A DNA stretch of 17,861 nucleotides from an uncultured Collinsella sp. (lineage in GTDB: Bacteria > Actinomycetota > Coriobacteriia > Coriobacteriales > Coriobacteriaceae). Within the stretch, counting starts at the first letter, position 1; every line of letters begins with the position of its first letter. This document shows positions 14,060 through 17,861 of this stretch, piece by piece. A model generated the notes under the pieces. The model was not told the origin of the DNA. It made no database searches and saw nothing but the letters and a program-made list of their open reading frames with translations. The stretch spans positions 1 to 17,861 of the forward strand of contig UROZ01000030.1 in NCBI GenBank assembly GCA_900549655.1. The letters are read 5' to 3'. A program made the position numbers and the translations under genes.

Positions 14060-15211
14060 CTAGTAGATCCTTTCGACCTCCTTGGTCAAGGCCCTGAAAA
14101 GATCCCCAGCTGAGGGGTCTGCCCCAGAGCACAGCGATTGCCAGGCACCCGTTTCTCCGATGGTGCCCGCACTCGTCATAACAAGATCGTCGCTCCGCCT
14201 GCGAATGGAGACACTAACGGAGCGGCCATTATGGAACCCATGGATATCGACTTTATTTATGCGCCCATCAGCTAGATAACTAATCATGACATTGATGCTG
14301 TCACCATACTCCGGCAATTCGAAGCCGTGGGAATCCATCAATAGCTTCACGTCCTGATGGTAAATGCGGGCCTCGACGACATTCTTGGGCATTTTCCCCG
14401 TCTTTGTTGGAGAGCAAAAGCTGATGCTTGGCTCCTCTTCGCTCATGCCTCGGTTAAACCTAAGCATGCACGGGCATACCGACTCAATGGTTCGCAAGGC
14501 GTCCGCCGCGACCTTTTCCTCGGTAAACATCTCCACGTCGATGCCGTTTTCTTCCATATAGGCACGGTTTTTACGTTGAAGCTCTAGCCGAGCCGCAGCC
14601 TCCCCATCTCCACGCTGTCCCCAATTTCCGGAGTCGGCGACATTTCGATCGAATGTAGAATCAACGGAACATGGCGCTTGCTGTTGAGTCGGATCACTGT
14701 CGCCGAGACGCCTTAGCTCGGAGCGTCTCATCAGTAGTGTCACAATATCAAACAGCCAACCAAATCCAAAAAGGCCAAAGGTAAAGAGATATAGAAAGAA
14801 GCTACCCCACATCCGTGCATACGCCCTATGAGCGCCCGACCACCCAAGAAGGAAGCATAGCAAAAGCGTCTTGTTTGCCCTGTCAACCGACGTAATCTCT
14901 CGAGTGAGAGATTTCTGTTCAGGCTTCGCCAAAGGTGTAATTTCATGCGATGAAACAGTAATTGAGGACGTCCTTGACGCCGAGCTCCGAGCGCCTGATT
15001 TAGCAACGGCGCGAGCGACATCCCCAACTCCGACGGTCGTTCTGCTGTATACGGCATTTTAAGCAGCCTTCTTCGGATTTTTGATCCACCCCATGCCCTT
15101 CTTACCATAGCCGGGGATTATCGCCCGCTTTACCGCGCGCTTCGCTCTGCCGGTCGTTCTTGCCTTGAGTGATGTCTTTAGATTCGGCTTACGCAGCCCG
15201 ACCTTTACCAT
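14060..15211 (-). pseudogene. TM2-domain protein gene interrupted by an in-frame TAA at codon 51
   Basis: ATG 15211, with GGAG upstream at 7-8 nt, opens a frame coding for a basic 50-residue segment (VGLRKPNLKTSLKART, then YGKKGMGWIKNPKKAA). It meets TAA at 15061-15059 and continues in the same frame without another stop to 14060. The continuation begins NAVYSRTTVGVGDVA, so one Tyr codon (TAT/TAC) changed to TAA would explain the break. The intact protein would have 383 residues. A TM2 domain (KTLLLCFLLGWSGAHRAY ... FGLFGFGWLFDIVTLL) lies at about 111-160 with two membrane helices. The remaining about 200 residues, containing Cys-rich CPCMLRF, are a soluble domain I do not recognise. The downstream piece alone could start only at TTG 14932, without a ribosome site. 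Base composition is more AT-rich than its neighbours, suggesting transfer. Confidence 0.75.
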
Positions 15212-15346
15212 ATTTCTACTCCATCCCCTCGGAACCCCACACCGGGGTGCACGAGCACGCCTGGGTCTCCCCGTTTTCAAGCGCCCCGTGTTTGCCTAAT
15301 GTTCACGCCCTTTCGGACTCTAATCCCCAGCTGACATTCTTGATAA

Positions 15347-15374
15347 TAAAAAAGGGCCCCAAATGGGACCCTTC
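15347..15374 (-). terminator. Intrinsic terminator after tRNA-Ser
   Basis: On the minus strand AAGGGTCCC (15373-15365) pairs with GGGGCCCTT (15360-15352) around a 4-nt loop, with one G-U pair. It is followed by TTTTTTATTATC. It lies 14 nt past the tRNA 3' end and isolates the tRNA from the TM2-domain gene. Confidence 0.85.
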
Positions 15375-15387
15375 TTCAAAGTCATAC

Positions 15388-15478
15388 TGGCGGAGAGCTG
15401 GGGATTCGAACCCCAGATGCCCTTTTGGGGCATACTCGCTTAGCAGGCGAGCACCTTCGGCCTCTCGGTCAGCTCTCC
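15388..15478 (-). tRNA. tRNA-Ser (anticodon GCU), CCA encoded
   Basis: The transcript begins GGAGAGCTGACCGAGAGG. The acceptor stem GGAGAGC (15478-15472) pairs with GCTCTCC (15398-15392), followed by discriminator G and encoded CCA (15390-15388). The anticodon loop CTGCTAA gives GCU for AGC/AGU serine codons. A long variable arm (GTATGCCCCAAAAGGGCATC region, 6-bp stem) is the class II feature of tRNA-Ser. The T arm reads CTGGGGTTCGAATCCCCAG. Length is 91 nt including CCA. It has its own promoter and terminator. Confidence 0.97.
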
Positions 15479-15492
15479 GTAACAGCCGTTCT

Positions 15493-15521
15493 ATAGTAAC
15501 CAAACAGCCTAAGATGGGCAA
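15493..15521 (-). promoter_or_regulatory. Candidate promoter of tRNA-Ser
   Basis: On the minus strand TTGCCC (15521-15516), a 17-nt spacer and TACTAT (15498-15493), about 15 nt before the tRNA 5' end. The -35 matches 4 of 6 and the -10 matches 4 of 6 consensus bases at ideal spacing. Confidence 0.5.
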
Positions 15522-15570
15522 GGGGGAATTTTGGAGCGATTCCGATTTGCCAGTAGACGTCTCAGCCAAT

Positions 15571-15710
15571 CATCTCAATTTGTAACAGTTACAGGCCGAA
15601 TCTTCGTCCAGATGTTACAGATTTAGACAAACAGTCAGCGCCATCCGCAAATGTCTCAATCTGAAACACCTGCATGCCGTAATCCCCTCTAGATGTTACA
15701 GATTGAGACA
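15571..15710. repeat. Four alternating inverted copies of a 17-nt motif
   Basis: The motif TGTTACAGATTGAGACA occurs forward at 15694-15710 and, with one change, at 15613-15629. It occurs reversed at 15652-15668 (16 of 17) and 15571-15587 (14 of 17). Centres are 42, 39 and 42 nt apart, and orientations alternate minus, plus, minus, plus. Each minus/plus pair could fold into a stem with a 23-25-nt loop; the second pair has 16 of 17 positions matched. The array lies between the ATPase stop codon (15759) and the tRNA-Ser promoter. It matches no family I know. Confidence 0.8.
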
Positions 15711-15758
15711 AAGATGCGGGGGCAACCACAGCGGCGGCGTCGATGCCTCCAGTCTTTA

Positions 15759-16841
15759 TTAGTCCGCTCGAATGGTCTCCAACAGATAATCGCGCATGTA
15801 CGGAATTGCAAACGAAACACAGCCGTAGCCGGCAGGCTCAATCAGTCCCGTATCGATCAGACGTTTGCGATACGACCCGACTTTATTCGCCGGCAATCCC
15901 ATCTTTTTGGCAATATCACCGTTCGTAATCTCGCCGCCTTCGCATTGCGCCATCGCCGCGAGATATTGAAACTGCCGTTCCGACACCCTGCGCAGCGCTG
16001 GGGCAATCACCATAGCATTAAAGCTATCAAGAGCCGCCTGGATACCCTTACGAGCCGCCTCTTCGCTCACGCTCTCCGCCCCACTGCGCGCAGCAACCTG
16101 CCAAGCGTAATATCCGACCAGCTGGACCATAAAGGGATAGCCTGCCGAAGCTTTTGTTAATAGCTCAGCGGCACCTTTGTCGAGCTCCTTGCCCGCTCGT
16201 CTCATCGTATCCTCAAACGATCCGCCAACTTCAAAATCGGAAAGCCGAGTAAGTTCAACATGTTTGGCTCGCTGAAGGAACGTCAACGTATCATCCACCA
16301 CCACGCCATCTACCGATGTCGGCAGTCCGGCGAAAGCGAAAGCGACATTCGCTCCTTGGCGGATCAAGAGCTGCATCTCATTGCCTAGCTCGCGCATTTC
16401 CTCAGTTGAGGCATCCTGGATCTCGTCGAGCGTAATGAGCAGACCACCGCGCTTCGCAGCATCGTACATCGCCTCGCCCAGATGAGAGGCCGACTTCGAC
16501 ATCTCCATGGAGCCAAGGCTGACCCCTAAAATCGACGGGGAAATCGAGATTGATTCAAGACGAACGTTTCGCTGCAGAGCCTCGAGGATTCTATTGCAAA
16601 AACCAGCATTGGAGGCAACGTCAACGACCTCGAATCCTTTTTTGCGTGCAAGGTCACCCAATGCATTAAGGAGCACCGTTTTACCTGTGCCTCGGACGCC
16701 CGAGATGCGCATGAGTCGATCGGGGGCACCAGGACCATTCTCAAGAGCCTCGGCAAAGTCATCCAAAACAGTGTCCCGTCCGATAAGCTCAGGCGGATTC
16801 ATGCCCGCCGTTGGCTTAAAGGGGTTAGCAGCTTTCGTCAT
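15759..16841 (-). CDS. AAA+ ATPase with C-terminal winged helix (ORC/Cdc6-like ATP-binding protein)
   Basis: Protein of 360 residues from ATG 16841, which follows AGGAGGG at 4-5 nt. The frame is open 12 codons further to a TTG inside the upstream repeat, an unlikely start. The N-terminus FKPTAGMNPPELIGRD is the lead-in typical of AAA+ proteins of the AAA_16/ORC1 type. Walker A is GVRGTGKT (48-55), Walker B LLITLDEIQDA (134-144), and a sensor-like strand is AFAFAGLP (167-174). Residues 200-280 form a helical lid, and 287-350 look like a winged helix (SERQFQYLAAMAQCEGGEITNGDIA as two strings, then KVGSYRKRLIDTGLI as recognition helix). Such proteins are annotated only as ATP-binding proteins; helicase-loading, repressor and mobile-element roles are all possible. 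No membrane segments. It is flanked by repeat arrays on both sides. Confidence 0.88.
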   Translation of the reverse strand: MTKAANPFKPTAGMNPPELIGRDTVLDDFAEALENGPGAPDRLMRISGVRGTGKTVLLNALGDLARKKGFEVVDVASNAGFCNRILEALQRNVRLESISISPSILGVSLGSMEMSKSASHLGEAMYDAAKRGGLLITLDEIQDASTEEMRELGNEMQLLIRQGANVAFAFAGLPTSVDGVVVDDTLTFLQRAKHVELTRLSDFEVGGSFEDTMRRAGKELDKGAAELLTKASAGYPFMVQLVGYYAWQVAARSGAESVSEEAARKGIQAALDSFNAMVIAPALRRVSERQFQYLAAMAQCEGGEITNGDIAKKMGLPANKVGSYRKRLIDTGLIEPAGYGCVSFAIPYMRDYLLETIRAD

Positions 16842-16857
16842 TCTGCCCTCCTCTGCT

Positions 16858-16914
16858 AGTTTTAACAACTTTAACAAAGTTTAGCAACTTTAGCAGAGTT
16901 TAACAGTTTTAGCA
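16858..16914 (-). repeat. Iteron-like array: six TGYTAAA repeats in three 19-bp units
   Basis: Read on the minus strand from 16914 to 16858, six copies of TGCTAAA or TGTTAAA follow one another with alternating 9- and 10-bp steps. They form exactly three 19-bp units (57 bp). The variable bases after TAAA are AC, CTC, GT, CTT, GT and ACT. The array ends 16 nt before the ATPase start codon, just upstream of its ribosome site, so it would be in the leader or promoter of that gene. Its position suggests binding by the ATPase's own winged helix, but this is inference. Confidence 0.85.
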
Positions 16915-17003
16915 GGCTCGGCGGCTTTATGCCTTACCGATCCTGCCGGGTCCTCCCGCCCGCGCCGATACAAATAGCGCGGTGCGGCCCCTCTATATCG
17001 CCC

Positions 17004-17861
17004 CTACCCCAGCGAGCGGTTGAGGGAGCCGAGCTCGTCGTTGCCCATAGTGCGCCACATTTGGAAGATGCAACCGCGTGCCAGGAAAAAGAAGCCGTTG
17101 TCGACCAGTTGAACAGCGGCATCTGCCAGCTGATTCGTCACGGCGGACACTGGCGGCAGCTCGAGTCCAGCCTTGTGGATGGTCTCAACCGCTTCTTCGA
17201 ACGTCGGAGGCTCGCTGACGCCCATCTCGTTCATAAGGCCCTGCATTTCTTCCAGCGCGCTACTGCCCGACTCCTCGCCGCGCGGCACGAGACGGTAACA
17301 AGCCAGCGCCAGGTCGAGCTGATCGCAATTCCAATAGGCAAACGCCAAGCGATAGAACAGGTAGCCGATTGCAGAACGATCGCTGGCAATACGTAGGCCG
17401 TGGCGCGCCACCTCGATAATCTCGTCAAAGCGCTCCAGACGCGCAAGCACGTTGATGAGCGCAAAGTGCGATTGCATGGACGAGCGCGCCAGATCGTAAA
17501 GATGGCGCACCTCGGGCAGCGCTCGTTCAAAGTCCTCTTGCTCGACGTAAAAGCTGCAGATCTCGTGCTGGGCAAAGTACAGCGCATCGGGCGCACGAAG
17601 GATTCGCACAGAGCGGTCTTCTTCCAACACCGGTAGCACCATGCGCACCAGCTGGTTATCGCAAAACTGCGTTTGAACCGGACCTGTCGCCAAAAGCTCG
17701 GCAACGGCGCACTTAGCCTCCAACTCCTCAACAAGACGGGAAAAGCCTTCAAAAGCACCTGTACGGTCGACTTTTGCCTGCTCGCGCAATTCAACAACAC
17801 GGGCCACGTATGGGTCGTCGTCCTCTTCCATGACCTCCAACTCGTCAGCCGTATCGGCAAG
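17004..17861 (-). CDS. TPR-like helical repeat protein, N-terminus beyond window edge
   Basis: The frame is open from a TAG at 17004 to the right edge, 285 codons. In-frame ATG 17831 and TTG 17840 exist, but the open frame continues to the edge (LADTADEL), so the true start may lie outside. The sequence is all-helical with repeated hydrophobic/aromatic spacing, for example ALYFAQHEICSFYVEQEDFERALPEVRHLY, written here as adjoining pieces ALYFAQHEICSFYVEQ and EDFERALPEVRHLY. A second such unit is IGYLFYRLAFAYWNCDQLDL with ALACYRLVP. These resemble tetratricopeptide hairpins (A-x-x-Y...D...AL). There are no signal peptide, membrane segment or catalytic motif in the visible part. The family is unassigned. 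A stop-to-start gap of about 160 nt separates it from the ATPase gene. Confidence 0.7.
   Translation of the reverse strand, partial: LADTADELEVMEEDDDPYVARVVELREQAKVDRTGAFEGFSRLVEELEAKCAVAELLATGPVQTQFCDNQLVRMVLPVLEEDRSVRILRAPDALYFAQHEICSFYVEQEDFERALPEVRHLYDLARSSMQSHFALINVLARLERFDEIIEVARHGLRIASDRSAIGYLFYRLAFAYWNCDQLDLALACYRLVPRGEESGSSALEEMQGLMNEMGVSEPPTFEEAVETIHKAGLELPPVSAVTNQLADAAVQLVDNGFFFLARGCIFQMWRTMGNDELGSLNRSLG

Noticed and set aside
14740..15108. Open frame beginning MVRRAWGG and MPYTAERPSEL overlapping the TM2 gene
   Set aside because: It is a shifted reading of the TM2 gene; the in-frame continuation gives the recognisable TM2 domain while this frame gives none.
15322..15332. Partial tRNA copy as an attachment site
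   Set aside because: AATCCCCAGCT matches the tRNA-Ser T-arm for 11 nt, but in opposite orientation. The surrounding similarity is slight, and no integrase is seen, so chance or a minor remnant is as likely.
15571..15710. CRISPR array
   Set aside because: The copies alternate in orientation, vary in sequence and number only four. CRISPR repeats are direct and near-identical, and no cas genes are in the window.
16960..16982. Hairpin CCGCGC/GCGCGG as a terminator after the TPR-like gene
   Set aside because: Only 6 bp with an 11-nt loop and no T-run in the transcribed direction.

Overview
The window looks like chromosomal DNA from a high-GC Gram-positive gut actinobacterium, most likely Coriobacteriia and possibly Collinsella. 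This rests on the GC-rich coding sequence with dense antisense shadow ORFs, the gene families present and the AGGAGG-type ribosome sites. It is inference, since no rRNA or species marker is present. Almost everything is on the minus strand; the one clear plus-strand gene is a D,D-carboxypeptidase.

Layout by region. 1-1898: YhgE/Pip-type membrane protein, C-terminus beyond the left edge. 2074-2143: a 25-bp-armed inverted repeat just downstream of htpG (2174-4198). 4401-7004: a GNAT acetyltransferase and a bacterial tyrosine-kinase module read wzz-like, cpsD-like, cpsB-like, GNAT, with a good promoter at 7085-7113. 7200-10296: pstB, a PhoB-type regulator and a PhoR-type kinase in one transcription unit, with a possible Pho box upstream of pstB. 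10400-12360: a VanR/VanS-like two-component pair. 12558-13898: a penicillin-binding D,D-carboxypeptidase transcribed divergently from that pair and closed by a strong terminator. 14060-15211: a TM2-domain gene interrupted by an in-frame TAA. 15388-15478: tRNA-Ser(GCU) with its own promoter and terminator. 15571-15710: four alternating inverted copies of a 17-nt motif. 15759-16841: an ORC/Cdc6-like AAA+ ATPase with a C-terminal winged helix, preceded by six TGYTAAA repeats packed as three 19-bp units. 17004-17861: a TPR-like protein cut by the right edge.

How it fits together. The left and middle parts are mostly cell-envelope and stress functions: chaperone, exopolysaccharide or cell-wall polymer control by tyrosine phosphorylation, phosphate starvation signalling, cell-wall sensing and peptidoglycan trimming. 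The right part (about 14.0-16.9 kb) looks accessory. It contains a broken gene, a tRNA and an ATPase gene bracketed by two different repeat arrays. I found no CRISPR array, transposase or recombinase. The best candidates for something undescribed are the ATPase with its iteron-like array, the alternating inverted repeats beside it, and the nonsense-interrupted TM2 gene.
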